This document shows positions 1 through 8,851 of a stretch of DNA of 64,000 nt, one piece after another (position 1 is the first letter of the stretch; each line of letters opens with the position of its first letter). Both the position numbers and the translations under genes were made by a program. The notes under the pieces are model-generated. The model searched no databases. It had not been told where the DNA came from and saw only the letters and a list, made by a program, of their open reading frames with translations. Origin of the DNA: Desertimonas sp963733085 (lineage in GTDB: Bacteria > Actinomycetota > Acidimicrobiia > Acidimicrobiales > Ilumatobacteraceae). Where the stretch lies: the NCBI GenBank assembly GCA_963733085.1, contig CAVTBY010000008.1, positions 111,911 through 175,910 on the forward strand. The letters are read 5' to 3'.

Positions 1-1001
1 GCGTCGCGCTGGGGCACGACGACCCCGGCGCCGCCGCACAGCAGCTCGATCGCGTGGGGGAAGGCGGTCGAGACGACGGGACGGCCACAGGCCACTGCGT
101 CGACGAGGACGCCGGACGTGACTTGGTCGTCGGAGTCGTATGGGAGTACCACTAGATCCGCCGCCCGTATCATCCGCGTGAGTGCCGGCAGCCCGCGATA
201 CGAGTCGTCGAACTCCACTGACCGACACGCGCCGTTCTGCCAGCTTCGGGTCACCAGCATCTCCCGATACGCCTCGCCCTCATTGGCCAGCACCTTCGGA
301 TGGGTTGTCCCGGCGATGAGATAGGACGGTCGGGGCCGCACATCGGCGAGCAACGCCATCGCGTCGATCGCCCACTCGATGCCCTTGCCCGGCCCCAGCA
401 GGCCCCACGTCAACAGCCGCAGCCGATCGCCCGGACGATGCTCCGCAGTCGGGGCATTGTCAGGCGGCGTCGTCGCGCCGTGGGCGATCACGGAGATCTT
501 CTCCGCGTCGACATCGAATCCGTCGATGAGCCGGCCCCGGGCATAGTCCGTCATCACCACGACGGCGTCCGCCGCTTGACAGATTGCCTCGAGCACGAAG
601 CGCTGGCGAGACGTCGGATGACGGACGACCGTGTGGGCGACGACGATCGACGGCACGGCAAGGGCCTGAAGCACCCCGACCACGTCGTCGCCGTCGAGAC
701 CGCCGTAGATCCCGTACTCGTGCTGCACGATTGCCACATCGGCGTCGTTCAACGCTTCAGCGGCCGCGCGCACCCCACGCGGCCCTCCCGCACCAGTCGA
801 CGCAACGACGAGCGGATCCTCGACGTCCTCGCTGTCGCCGCATCGCACGACGTCCACCGTTGCGCCCTGGGCCACGAGCCCGGAGGCGAGCGCGGCCGAG
901 AACGTCGCGATTCCGCACTCGGTGGGCGGGAACGTGGACAGGATTCCGATCGACGGCGCGTCGGCGCCGCCAATGCGAGCCACAAGTGGACGACCGACCA
1001 T
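1..1001 (-). CDS. Glycosyltransferase family 4, C-terminus cut by window edge
   Basis: Reverse-strand reading from ATG at 1001 runs open to the window edge (333 codons, no stop). The N-terminus reads MVGRPLVARIGG, followed by a GT-B N-terminal domain (LSTFPPTECGIATFSAALA). The C-terminal domain has TWGLLGPGKGIEWAIDAM and DAVACGRPVVSTAFPHAIEL, the nucleotide-sugar-binding part of GT4 enzymes. It probably transfers a sugar to a cell-surface glycan or glycolipid; donor and acceptor cannot be told. It lies downstream of a second GT4 gene on the same strand, with a 199-nt gap that contains a repeated element. Confidence 0.85.
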   Translation of the reverse strand, partial: MVGRPLVARIGGADAPSIGILSTFPPTECGIATFSAALASGLVAQGATVDVVRCGDSEDVEDPLVVASTGAGGPRGVRAAAEALNDADVAIVQHEYGIYGGLDGDDVVGVLQALAVPSIVVAHTVVRHPTSRQRFVLEAICQAADAVVVMTDYARGRLIDGFDVDAEKISVIAHGATTPPDNAPTAEHRPGDRLRLLTWGLLGPGKGIEWAIDAMALLADVRPRPSYLIAGTTHPKVLANEGEAYREMLVTRSWQNGACRSVEFDDSYRGLPALTRMIRAADLVVLPYDSDDQVTSGVLVDAVACGRPVVSTAFPHAIELLCGGAGVVVPQRD

Positions 1002-1020
1002 GTTGAACTCCAAACGTCAG

Positions 1021-1105
1021 CTCAGTCGAGACGTCGAGCCTGCGGAGGGCGACGAGTCGAGACAGACCGTCCAGCCCAAGCGAGGCGACTCGTCCAAGAG
1101 GATGT
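1021..1105 (-). repeat. Conserved element A in leader of glycosyltransferase gene
   Basis: About 80 nt that align with positions 2881-2965. Shared blocks are GTCGAGCCTGC and CGAGGCGACTC, with compensating small gaps between them. It sits 20-100 nt upstream of the minus-strand GT start at 1001. It may be a structured leader, a regulatory site or a remnant of a duplication. No known riboswitch consensus was recognised. Confidence 0.45.
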
Positions 1106-1200
1106 GCAGCTCACCCTATCGGGCAGCATCGACGACCCTGAGACAGCCACACAGCGGTCGCGCCAGATGGACGTCTCTACGCGGCGACGATCCACCCGGC

Positions 1201-2253
1201 CTACGGCGCCGGCTGTCGATCGCCGGTGATATCCCGGTAGACGCCGATGTACCGGTCCACCATGGTTGCGACGTCAAAGCGTTTGACGGCCGAAGCGCGG
1301 ATCACCGACCGGTCGAGCTCCGCAACGGTGCCGACTGCGTCCACGGCTCCAGCGATGTCGGTCACGAGGAAACCCGTCGTGCGGTCCTCGACGATTTCCG
1401 GCATCGATCCGCGTGAGTACGCGACGACCGGTGTCCCGCACGCCATCGCCTCGACCACGCTGTATCCGAACGGCTCGTCGAAGCCGATCAGATGGAGCAG
1501 GGCGTGCGCACCGCCGAGGACTCTGGATCGGCTCGATGCATCGACTGGTCCGATGTAGTGGACGAGCTCGCCGCCGAGATGCGGCTCGACTTCTGTCTGG
1601 AAGTACGCCTCGTCTTGGATGATCCCGCCGATGTCGAGCCGCCGTCCCGTTCGGCGGGCGACCTCGATCGCCTCAGCCGTCCCCTTGTCGGGATGGATGC
1701 GCCCGAAGTAGAGGAGATGATCACCAGGTGCCGTGTCGATCGAAAACGACGTGGTGTCGATCCCGTGGTGAACGGTCGCCGCGTAGTGCAACAGCGGGTG
1801 TCGATCGGCGTCGCTGATCGCGACGTACGACGTGGTTGCGTCGTAGCGCTCATACACCTGGACGATCGCGGGAGAGGAGAACCCGTGGATCGTCGTGATC
1901 ACGGGTGTGTCAACGAGACCGGAGTACGTGAGGGGAAGGAAGTCGAACCCGTTGTGGATGACGTCGAACTCGTCGGCGCGTTCGAACAACGACGCGATGT
2001 GCACGCACTCGGCGACCTTGGGATCGATCGACTCGTCCTCGGACCATCCTCGCGGACTCGTAGCGACGAGTTTCGCTGATGTCACCGAGTCAGCGGTGGC
2101 GAACAGCGTGACGTCGTGGCCCGTTGCGACGAGCCCCTCGGAGAGCAGTGACGCAAATTGCTCCCACGGTCCGTAGTGCCGAGGCGGCGTTCGCCACGCG
2201 AGCGGAGCGAGCACCGCGAACGCGAAGAGGCGGGCCGGCGCCGGCCCCCTCAT
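1201..2253 (-). CDS. Glycosyltransferase family 4
   Basis: 350 aa from ATG at 2253 (MRGPAPARLFAFAVLAPLAW); the open frame extends upstream but has no GT homology there. It is a GT-B enzyme: an N-terminal domain with HYGPWEQFASLLSEGL, a linker YFGRIHPDKGTAEAIEVARR, and a C-terminal donor-binding motif FGYSVVEAMACGTPVVAYSR followed by PEIVEDRTTGFL (the E-x7-E pair). This is typical of UDP- or GDP-sugar dependent GT4 enzymes. It is likely cytoplasmic and involved in glycan or glycolipid synthesis. Its start is 29 nt downstream of the 85-aa ORF, so the two are probably co-transcribed. Confidence 0.9.
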   Translation of the reverse strand: MRGPAPARLFAFAVLAPLAWRTPPRHYGPWEQFASLLSEGLVATGHDVTLFATADSVTSAKLVATSPRGWSEDESIDPKVAECVHIASLFERADEFDVIHNGFDFLPLTYSGLVDTPVITTIHGFSSPAIVQVYERYDATTSYVAISDADRHPLLHYAATVHHGIDTTSFSIDTAPGDHLLYFGRIHPDKGTAEAIEVARRTGRRLDIGGIIQDEAYFQTEVEPHLGGELVHYIGPVDASSRSRVLGGAHALLHLIGFDEPFGYSVVEAMACGTPVVAYSRGSMPEIVEDRTTGFLVTDIAGAVDAVGTVAELDRSVIRASAVKRFDVATMVDRYIGVYRDITGDRQPAP

Positions 2254-2282
2254 GTCGGCGACCTCTGCTCCAAGACGAGTTG

Positions 2283-2540
2283 CTACTTCGAGGCGTTGGT
2301 GATCGCCGTTCGTGGATCCCGGTTGGGGTCGCCGATGCGGATGAGCGAGTCGCGGAACGAAGTCAGCGCATCGGTTCGTTGGTCGTCGGTCAAGTCGGCT
2401 TCCATGATCCGCTCGACGGACGGGGCGAGGTAGCGGTGCCGGCTGACCATCTCGTGGGCGAGTTGCTCGTTTGCCGCGAGGTCCTCGATCGGTGTGACAC
2501 CGTTGTACCAACGGGTCGCGGGCTTTTTCTTGGTGACCAT
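2283..2540 (-). CDS. Small hypothetical protein upstream of glycosyltransferase
   Basis: 85 aa starting MVTKKKPATRWYNGVTPIEDL and ending NRDPRTAITNASK. It is hydrophilic and mostly helical in appearance, without signal peptide or membrane segment. I do not recognise the family. It is the first gene of a probable three-gene minus-strand unit with two glycosyltransferases. The track-independent alternative start is GTG at 2549. GC3 is high, as in the neighbours, which favours a real gene. It has a long upstream leader containing element B. Confidence 0.6.
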   Translation of the reverse strand: MVTKKKPATRWYNGVTPIEDLAANEQLAHEMVSRHRYLAPSVERIMEADLTDDQRTDALTSFRDSLIRIGDPNRDPRTAITNASK

Positions 2541-3171
2541 GGTGACTCATTTCTCGGTTCGGTTGGTCGTTGGGCTGAGGGGCATCGATGGCCGATCACT
2601 GGGACGGTCAACGCTGCAGGGAAGGGGATCAGGCCGCTCGCCGATCAGGTGAACGGGACGCTCTCGCCGTCAGGAAGCCCGACTCAACGCTGTTCGGATC
2701 CGTCGGCGCGCTGCGCGCACGGACCCACGATCGACGAATCATCACCCGGCGAGACGCCCCGCGACGAAGCGGCAGCGTGACCGCCGGATCCGGCGACGAC
2801 GACACGCCACCTTCGCCGAGCGAGCGGTGACTGGGAGACGAATACGACGTCACTTCGGGCAACTCCTTGAACCGGGTTGGCTCAGGTCAAGGCGTCGAGC
2901 CTGCACGGGGCGACAGCGCTACCGGCCGTCCTGCCCAAACGAGGCGACTCATCCCAAGAGTCCAAGCATACCGCCGACGGCCAGCGCGGCTCGGCGTCGG
3001 ACGTCACTTGGTGATGTTCACATGAGACGGTGCGGCGCCGCTCTGAACGCACCGCCCCGTAGCGACGAGGAGCCGCCGACACGGCCCCGGCGACCCTCGG
3101 TCTAGATCGAAAAACTTCACTTGCGTTGCACAACGAACCATCGAACCCGGTGATCTGGTATCACACCGAAT
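2541..3171. other. Long intergenic region between divergent units
   Basis: About 630 nt separate the minus-strand small protein from furA. Overlapping ORFs here lack recognisable protein features. The only structure I can support is the repeated element at 2881-2965. The last 60 nt should hold the furA promoter region, and a minus-strand promoter should lie here as well. Confidence 0.5.
2881..2965 (-). repeat. Conserved element B, partner of element A
   Basis: Aligns with 1021-1105: both carry GTCGAGCCTGC, then a variable core, then CGAGGCGACTC and CCAAGAG. On the minus strand it lies about 340 nt upstream of the small protein gene at 2540, so both copies are upstream of glycosyltransferase-linked genes in the same orientation. 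Confidence 0.45.
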
Positions 3172-3212
3172 TTGGACTCACTCCAGGATTGTGCGGTACG
3201 CTCCGAGTCGTG
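3172..3212 (+). promoter_or_regulatory. Probable leaderless promoter of furA
   Basis: TTGGAC at 3172-3177 and TACGCT at 3197-3202 are followed by 7 nt and then the GTG start at 3210. The -35 spacing (19 nt) is long, so the -10 box is the stronger evidence. A leaderless GTG start is also known for mycobacterial furA; applying it here is inference. Confidence 0.5.
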
Positions 3213-3710
3213 TCGGCACCGCCGGTTGACAGCAAGCAGATGGACAACGACGCACTGCTGCGTCGCCACGGTCTGCAGGTCACCGCGCAACGTTTGGCAG
3301 TGATGCGGGCCGTATCCGATCGACCGCACAGCACGGCCGACGACATCGGCAGCATCGTGCGCGCCGAGATCGGGGCGATCTCACCGCAAGCGGTGTATGA
3401 CGTCCTTGCCGCCCTGACCGACAGGGGCATCCTCCGGCGCATCCAGCCGGCGGGGTCGCCGGCCCGCTACGAGGACCGCATCGGCGACAACCACCACCAC
3501 CTCATCTGCCGGACCTGCCGGCGGATGGTCGACGTCGACTGCGCGGTCGGCGACACGCCATGCCTCACGGCCGCCGACGACTCGGGCTACGAGGTCGACG
3601 AGGCCGAGGTCATCTATTGGGGCCGCTGCCCCGAGTGTGCCGCGGCAGCGGCGACAGCAACCAATCATCAGCAGCAACCATCCACGAAGGAGACGGACGC
3701 ACGTGTCTGA
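3210..3710 (+). CDS. furA: Fur-family metalloregulator (FurA/CatR type)
   Basis: 166 aa from GTG at 3210; ATG at 3240 is an alternative. The winged helix reads LRRHGLQVTAQRLAVMRAV, with recognition helix SPQAVYDVLAALTDRGILRR. The dimerization domain has the Fur hallmark HHHLICRTCRRMVDVDC and a second cysteine motif CPEC, giving two structural zinc pairs. It binds a metal and represses transcription; next to katG it is expected to repress both genes and release on peroxide. It overlaps katG by 8 nt, so the two are translationally coupled. An upstream in-frame extension to 3126 has no homology and was not used. Confidence 0.9.
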   Translation: MSAPPVDSKQMDNDALLRRHGLQVTAQRLAVMRAVSDRPHSTADDIGSIVRAEIGAISPQAVYDVLAALTDRGILRRIQPAGSPARYEDRIGDNHHHLICRTCRRMVDVDCAVGDTPCLTAADDSGYEVDEAEVIYWGRCPECAAAAATATNHQQQPSTKETDARV

Positions 3711-5886
3711 GAGCGAGAACCCAGTAGTCGAAGCACCGACGGTCAAGGCGACTCGACCGAATTCGAACCAGGACTGGTGGCCGAATCAGGTCGACCTGAG
3801 CGTCCTGCGCAAGCACGTGTCCGTTCCCAAACTGTTCGGAGACGACTACAACTACGCCGAGGAGTTCAAGACTCTCGACGTCGAGGCCCTCAAGCAGGAT
3901 CTCATCGAGGTGATGACCACGTCGCAGGACTGGTGGCCTGCTGACTACGGCCACTACGGGCCGCTGTTCATCCGGATGTCGTGGCACGCCGCCGGTACCT
4001 ACCGCATCGCCGACGGGCGCGGCGGCGGTGGCGAGGGCGCCCAGCGCTTCGCCCCGCTGAACAGCTGGCCCGACAACGTCAGCCTCGACAAGGCCCGCCG
4101 ACTGCTCTGGCCGATCAAGCAGAAGTACGGACGGAAGATCTCCTGGGCCGACCTGATCATCTTCGCCGGCAACGTCGCCTACGAGTCGATGGGCTTCCAG
4201 ACGTTCGGCTTCGGCTTCGGGCGCGAGGACATCTTCGAGCCGGAAGAGATCTTCTGGGGTCCCGAGGACACCTGGCTCGGCGACGAGCGCTACAGCGGCG
4301 ACCGTGAGCTCGGCGGTCCGTTCGGCGCCGTACAGATGGGCCTGATCTACGTCAACCCGGAGGGTCCCAATGGCAACCCCGACCCGCTTGCCTCGGCCCG
4401 GGACATCCGTGAGACCTTCGGCCGGATGGCGATGAACGACGAGGAGACGGCGGCGCTGATCATCGGCGGCCACACGGTCGGCAAGTGCCACGGTGCCGTC
4501 GACCCCGAGTACCTCGGACCGGAGCCGGAGGGCTGCCCCGTCGAGCACCAGGGTCTCGGCTGGAAGAACAGCTTTGACAGCGGCGTTGGCGTCCACACGC
4601 TCACCAGCGGACTCGAGGGCGCATGGACGAACGAGCCGACGAAGTGGGACAACGGGTACCTCGACAACCTGCTCAACTATGACTACGAGCTGACGAGGAG
4701 CCCCGCCGGGGCCCAGCAGTGGACGCCCAAGAACCCCGAGGCGCAGGGCACCGTGCCCGATGCCCATGATCCGTCGAAGCGCCACGCCCCGATGATGCTG
4801 ACGTCGGACCTCGCTCTGAAGATGGACCCGATTTACGGCCCTATCGTCAAGCGCTTCCACGAGAATCCCGACCAGCTCGCCGAGGCCTTCGCCAAGGCGT
4901 GGTACAAGCTGTTGCACCGCGACATGGGACCCGCCGTGCGCTACCTCGGACCGTGGGTTGCCGAGGAGCAGCTGTGGCAGGACCCGGTGCCTGACGTCGA
5001 CCACGAGTTGGTCGGCGACGACGACATCGCCTCCCTGAAGAGCACGATTCTCGCGTCCGGGCTGTCCATCTCGCAGCTGGTGTCCACCGCCTGGGCGGCG
5101 GCGGCGAGCTTCCGCGGCACCGACCTACGCGGTGGAGCGAACGGAGCTCGCATCCGTCTCGAGCCGCAGAAGGACTGGGACGTGAACCAGCCGGCAGAGC
5201 TGGCCAAGGTACTGCCGGTCCTCGAGCGCATCCAGCAGGACTTCAACAGCGGCCAGTCCGGCAACAAGAAGGTGTCGCTCGCCGACCTCATCGTCCTCGG
5301 CGGCTGCGCAGCCGTTGAGCAAGCGGCGAAGAACGCCGGCCACGATGTCACGATCCCGTTCGCGCCGGGGCGCACCGACGCCTCGCAGGAGCAGACCGAC
5401 GCGGAGTCGTTCGCCGTGCTCGAGCCGACGGCCGACGGGTTCCGCAACTACCTCCAGCCCGGCGAGAAGTTGTCGCCCGAGACGCTGCTGGTCGAGCGCG
5501 CCTACATGTTGAACCTCACGGCTCCGGAGACGACAGCGCTCGTCGGCGGCATGCGCGCCCTCGGCGCCAACTACGGGCAGACCGCGCATGGCGTGTTCAC
5601 GGACCGACCGGAGACATTGACCAACGACTTCTTCGTCAACCTGCTCGACATGGGCACCGAGTGGAAGCCGTCGGCTTCCACCGAGAACGTGTACGAGGGC
5701 CGCGACCGCAAGACCGGCGACGTCAAGTGGACGGCGACCGCCGTCGACCTCGTCTTCGGATCGCACTCCCAGCTCCGCGCTCTCGCCGAGGTCTACGGAT
5801 GCGACGACGCCAAGGAGAAGTTCGTCAACGATTTCGTCGCCGCGTGGAACAAGGTGATGACCCTCGACCGCTTCGACCTCAAGTGA
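3703..5886 (+). CDS. katG: Catalase-peroxidase KatG
   Basis: 727 aa, full length for the family. GTG at 3703 is chosen because AAGGAG lies at 3687-3692 and the start overlaps the furA stop. The N-terminal domain has distal R91, W94 and H95 (RMSWHAAGTYR), Y216 in LIYVNPEGPNG, M242 in RMAMND and proximal H257 in GGHTVGKCHG. The spacings match the Trp-Tyr-Met cross-link of known KatG enzymes. The C-terminal half is the usual inactive peroxidase repeat. It destroys hydrogen peroxide in the cytoplasm. Its own regulator is the coupled upstream gene. Confidence 0.97.
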   Translation: MSESENPVVEAPTVKATRPNSNQDWWPNQVDLSVLRKHVSVPKLFGDDYNYAEEFKTLDVEALKQDLIEVMTTSQDWWPADYGHYGPLFIRMSWHAAGTYRIADGRGGGGEGAQRFAPLNSWPDNVSLDKARRLLWPIKQKYGRKISWADLIIFAGNVAYESMGFQTFGFGFGREDIFEPEEIFWGPEDTWLGDERYSGDRELGGPFGAVQMGLIYVNPEGPNGNPDPLASARDIRETFGRMAMNDEETAALIIGGHTVGKCHGAVDPEYLGPEPEGCPVEHQGLGWKNSFDSGVGVHTLTSGLEGAWTNEPTKWDNGYLDNLLNYDYELTRSPAGAQQWTPKNPEAQGTVPDAHDPSKRHAPMMLTSDLALKMDPIYGPIVKRFHENPDQLAEAFAKAWYKLLHRDMGPAVRYLGPWVAEEQLWQDPVPDVDHELVGDDDIASLKSTILASGLSISQLVSTAWAAAASFRGTDLRGGANGARIRLEPQKDWDVNQPAELAKVLPVLERIQQDFNSGQSGNKKVSLADLIVLGGCAAVEQAAKNAGHDVTIPFAPGRTDASQEQTDAESFAVLEPTADGFRNYLQPGEKLSPETLLVERAYMLNLTAPETTALVGGMRALGANYGQTAHGVFTDRPETLTNDFFVNLLDMGTEWKPSASTENVYEGRDRKTGDVKWTATAVDLVFGSHSQLRALAEVYGCDDAKEKFVNDFVAAWNKVMTLDRFDLK

Positions 5887-5890
5887 CGGC

Positions 5891-6878
5891 CTAGACCACG
5901 ACGAGCCGGGACTCGTTGAACGACTGGATACACGCCTCGGCGAGTTGCAGCGCTCGTCGGCCGGCGCGCGCATGGATCGGCGGCTCCTCGGATCGCCGCA
6001 GCGCGGTCAGCAACTCGTCGAGGTGCAGTTCGAACATGTGGTCGAAGTCGCGGTCACGGTCGTTGAAGTAGCCGGCCTCCCAGACCTCGCGCACCTCGTC
6101 GCCCGGCACGGAGCGGGTGAAGCGCTTGACGGTGTCGACGATCTGCACCCTCCCGGCGGATCCGTTGATCTCGACGTAGTGGGTCTCGGGATAGGCATAC
6201 GACGAGTCGTACGAACCGACCAGTCCGCCGACGGCACCAGATGTGAACGTCATCGCCACCGCCATCGTGGTGTAGCCGTTCCCGGCCCGGTCGGTCATGT
6301 GCGCGCTGACCGAATGGATGGGGCCGCACAGGTGCTCGAGCATGTCGAAGCCGTGGCACTGCGTTTCGATGAGGTTGGCGAACGGGTGCGTGCTCGTTCC
6401 GACCTCGCCGCCGAACCGCCACGTGGCGAACGTGATGTCGCCGAGCGCGCCTGATGTGATCGCTTCGTGGGCCATCCGCACGGGCCGGGCATAGCGGTGG
6501 TTGAAGTTGATCGCGAAGAACAGACCCTGCGCCTCGGCCTCGCGGAGCAATTCGTCAGCTTCCTCGAGATCGAAGACGAGCGGCTTCTCGACGAGCAGCG
6601 GATACCCGGCCTTGATCACTTGCAAGGTCGTGTCGAAGTGTCCCTCGTTGGGCAGGCACAAGCGAAACGAGATCGGGACGTTCGGCCGACAGCATCTCGT
6701 CGAGATCGACGTAGGGGGTCGTGCCGAATTCGGCCGCGCGCAGTGTCGTCTTGTCGCTCGAGCGCCCGACGATCGCGCAGAGCTCGACGTCGGGGCGTTG
6801 CGAGAACACGCGGGCGTGCTCGCGGCCCCACCACTCGCCGGTGCCGACGACAGCCACACGGAGGCGATCTGTGGTCAC
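5891..6878 (-). CDS. Gfo/Idh/MocA-family oxidoreductase, frameshifted
   Basis: GTG start at 6878 overlaps the upstream permease stop (GTGA). The N-terminus is a Rossmann fold (RLRVAVVGTGEWWGREHA). The frame then shifts at about 6660, where one extra base in CTTGTGCC interrupts the expected segment before LPNEGHFDTTLQVI. After that come EKPLVFDLEEADELL (the family EKP motif) and the C-terminal sheet domain (GSYDSSYAYPETHYVEINGS). It is an NAD(P)-dependent sugar or inositol-type dehydrogenase. As the last gene after ABC transporter genes, it probably acts on the imported sugar. Both halves are well preserved, so the shift looks like a sequence error. Confidence 0.85.
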
Positions 6879-7895
6879 GATTGCTCCCTTCGGCCGATGA
6901 TCGTCTGGGCCGTGACGACGACGATGAGGAACACGCCGCTGACGACTTGCTGGTGGAACGATCGAAGCGTCCCGACCTGATTGATCAGATTCTGGATGAC
7001 ACCGAGCAACAGGACGCCGATCAGCGTCCCGGCCAGCCCTCCCGCCCCGCCACTGAGCAGCGTCCCGCCGATCACCACGGCGGCGATCGCCTCCAGCTCG
7101 AGACCGCTGCCGATCGTCGACAGCCCGGACGACGACCTGGCGGCGACGAGCATCCCGGCCAGCCCACTGAGCAGACCGGTCATCGTGTAGAGGATGATCT
7201 TGACTCGCGCTACGGGCAGCCCCATCAACACGGCCGCATCCTCCGATCCACCGATGGCGTAGACAGCCTGGCCGAGCCGCGTGCGATTGAGCAGTACGAG
7301 GCCGACCCCGAAGAGGGCCAGGGCGATCCACACCGGCGCGCCGACGCCCAACACACGCTCTTGACCGAGGTTCGTCATCCATCGCTCCCGGTCGATGAGG
7401 TGCGTCGTGTTGCCGTCGTCGGAGACCTTGAACGCCAGGCCGCGGGCGAACAACAGACCTGCCAGCGTGACGATGAACGCCGGCATCCGCAGCTTCCCGA
7501 TCAACGTCCCCTGCACCAGTCCGATGGCGCCACACGTCACGATCGGAACGACGATGCCGGCCAGCGACCCCCATCGCGAGCTGTAGGCGGCGAGCACGGC
7601 GGCGAGGGCGTACATCGAGCCGACCGAGAGGTCGATGCCTCCGCTGAGGATGACGAACGTCATCCCGATCGAGATGATCGCCAGGAACGACGACGCGACG
7701 GCGAGGTTGGCGAAGTTGCCGGTGTTGGCGAACTGCGTCCCGAAGATGATCACGCCGAACACGAGCGACGACGATCAGCACGACTCCGGCCGCCGAACGG
7801 CGAATCAGCGACGACAGCGAACCGAACGACTCGTGCGCCGAGATGTCGCCGAGCGGCTGGTCGTCGGGTGCCGGGGCGACGACGTGGGCGGTCAT
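6875..7895 (-). CDS. Sugar ABC transporter permease (CUT2 family), frameshifted
   Basis: The start at 7895 (MTAHVVAPAPDDQPLGD) overlaps the stop of the preceding permease by 4 nt. The frame changes at about 7765, where one extra base follows VVLIVV, and continues with LVFGVIIFGTQFANTG. About eight to ten membrane helices follow, including the family signature ISIGMTFVILSGGIDLSVGS and the late loop VVIGGTLLSGGAGG. It is the second permease of an RbsC/YtfT/YjfF-like importer, forming a heterodimer with the 7892-8851 protein. The substrate is probably a monosaccharide. Confidence 0.88.
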
Positions 7896-8851
7896 CGCAG
7901 TCGGTCCCGCTGGATGTAGACAGCCGCCACGATGATCAGCGCCTGCACCATCCGCGCATCGGCATCGGAGAGGTCGTGGCGGATCAACGTGGCGAAGATC
8001 AGTTGCATCAGCAGTGCGCCGGCGACGGTGCCGAGGACGCGGATCTCGCCGCCGGCGAGCGGTGTCCCGCCGACGACGACGGCCGTGATCGCGCTGAGCT
8101 CGATCAGCAGTCCGACGAACGACGGATCGGACGCCCCGGAGCGGGCCGTGCCAGCACGCCGGCGATCGGCGGCGAACAACCCCGAGATCACGTAGACGAC
8201 GATGAGCGTGCGCCGCACCGGCAGGCCTGCCGTCTGGGCGGCGTCGGGACTGCCGCCGATCGCCACCAGGCGCTTCCCGAAGACGGTGAAGCGGACGACG
8301 ACCCCGACGATCGCCGTCAGTCCCACGGCGATGAGCACTCCCGGCTGCAGGCCGCCGATGAGTTGTTTCGTGCCGAAGGCGCGGATCGCCGGATCGAAGA
8401 TCTCCGTCAGCCGCCCGTCGGCGATCATCAGGGCGAGGCCGCGTCCGGCGATGAACAACCCGAGGGTGGCGACGATCGGTTGGATCCCCACGACCCCGAC
8501 GAGCACGCCGTTGAACGCTCCGGCGAGCATCCCGACGAGGAGGGCGACGACGATCGCGATCGTCGGGCCGTGGTCGAGGGTCGCCGCAAGTGTCGCTGCG
8601 GCGAGGGCCATCGTCGCCCCGACGGAGAGATCGATACCAGCGGTGGCAACGACGATCGCCATGCCGAGGGCGACGATCACGACGGGCGTCACCTGGACGA
8701 GTTGCAGCCGGAGGTTGTTCAACGTCGCGAAGTTCGGTGTGAACAGCAGGTTGAAGGCGATGACGACACCGAGCGCGGCGTACACGCCGTGGGTCCGCAG
8801 GCTGACCCGCGAGCGCCAGTGCCCGGCGACGACGGCGGCGGCCGCGGTCAC
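7892..8851 (-). CDS. Sugar ABC transporter permease (CUT2 family)
   Basis: 319 aa. The start ATG overlaps the ATPase stop, and the stop overlaps the next permease start. Membrane helices are spread along the protein, with ALGMAIVVATAGIDLSVGA and VVVGGTPLAGGEIRVLGT as CUT2 signatures. One patch, GLFAADRRRAGTARSGA, is unlike the family; it is explained by an insertion near 8169 and a deletion near 8150 that cancel, since the shifted frame between them reads as hydrophobic helix (IAGVLA). It works with the adjacent permease, ATPase and binding protein. Confidence 0.9.
   Translation of the reverse strand: MTAAAAVVAGHWRSRVSLRTHGVYAALGVVIAFNLLFTPNFATLNNLRLQLVQVTPVVIVALGMAIVVATAGIDLSVGATMALAAATLAATLDHGPTIAIVVALLVGMLAGAFNGVLVGVVGIQPIVATLGLFIAGRGLALMIADGRLTEIFDPAIRAFGTKQLIGGLQPGVLIAVGLTAIVGVVVRFTVFGKRLVAIGGSPDAAQTAGLPVRRTLIVVYVISGLFAADRRRAGTARSGASDPSFVGLLIELSAITAVVVGGTPLAGGEIRVLGTVAGALLMQLIFATLIRHDLSDADARMVQALIIVAAVYIQRDRLR

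Noticed and set aside
300..1229. Plus-strand 309-aa frame
   Set aside because: Antisense to a clear GT4 gene; composition is Arg-rich shadow.
1021..2965. Known riboswitch in the two leader elements
   Set aside because: Neither cobalamin, glycine, c-di-GMP, SAM nor fluoride consensus could be matched.
3610..5004. Minus-strand 464-aa frame opposite katG
   Set aside because: KatG on the plus strand has all active-site residues; this is its reverse complement shadow.
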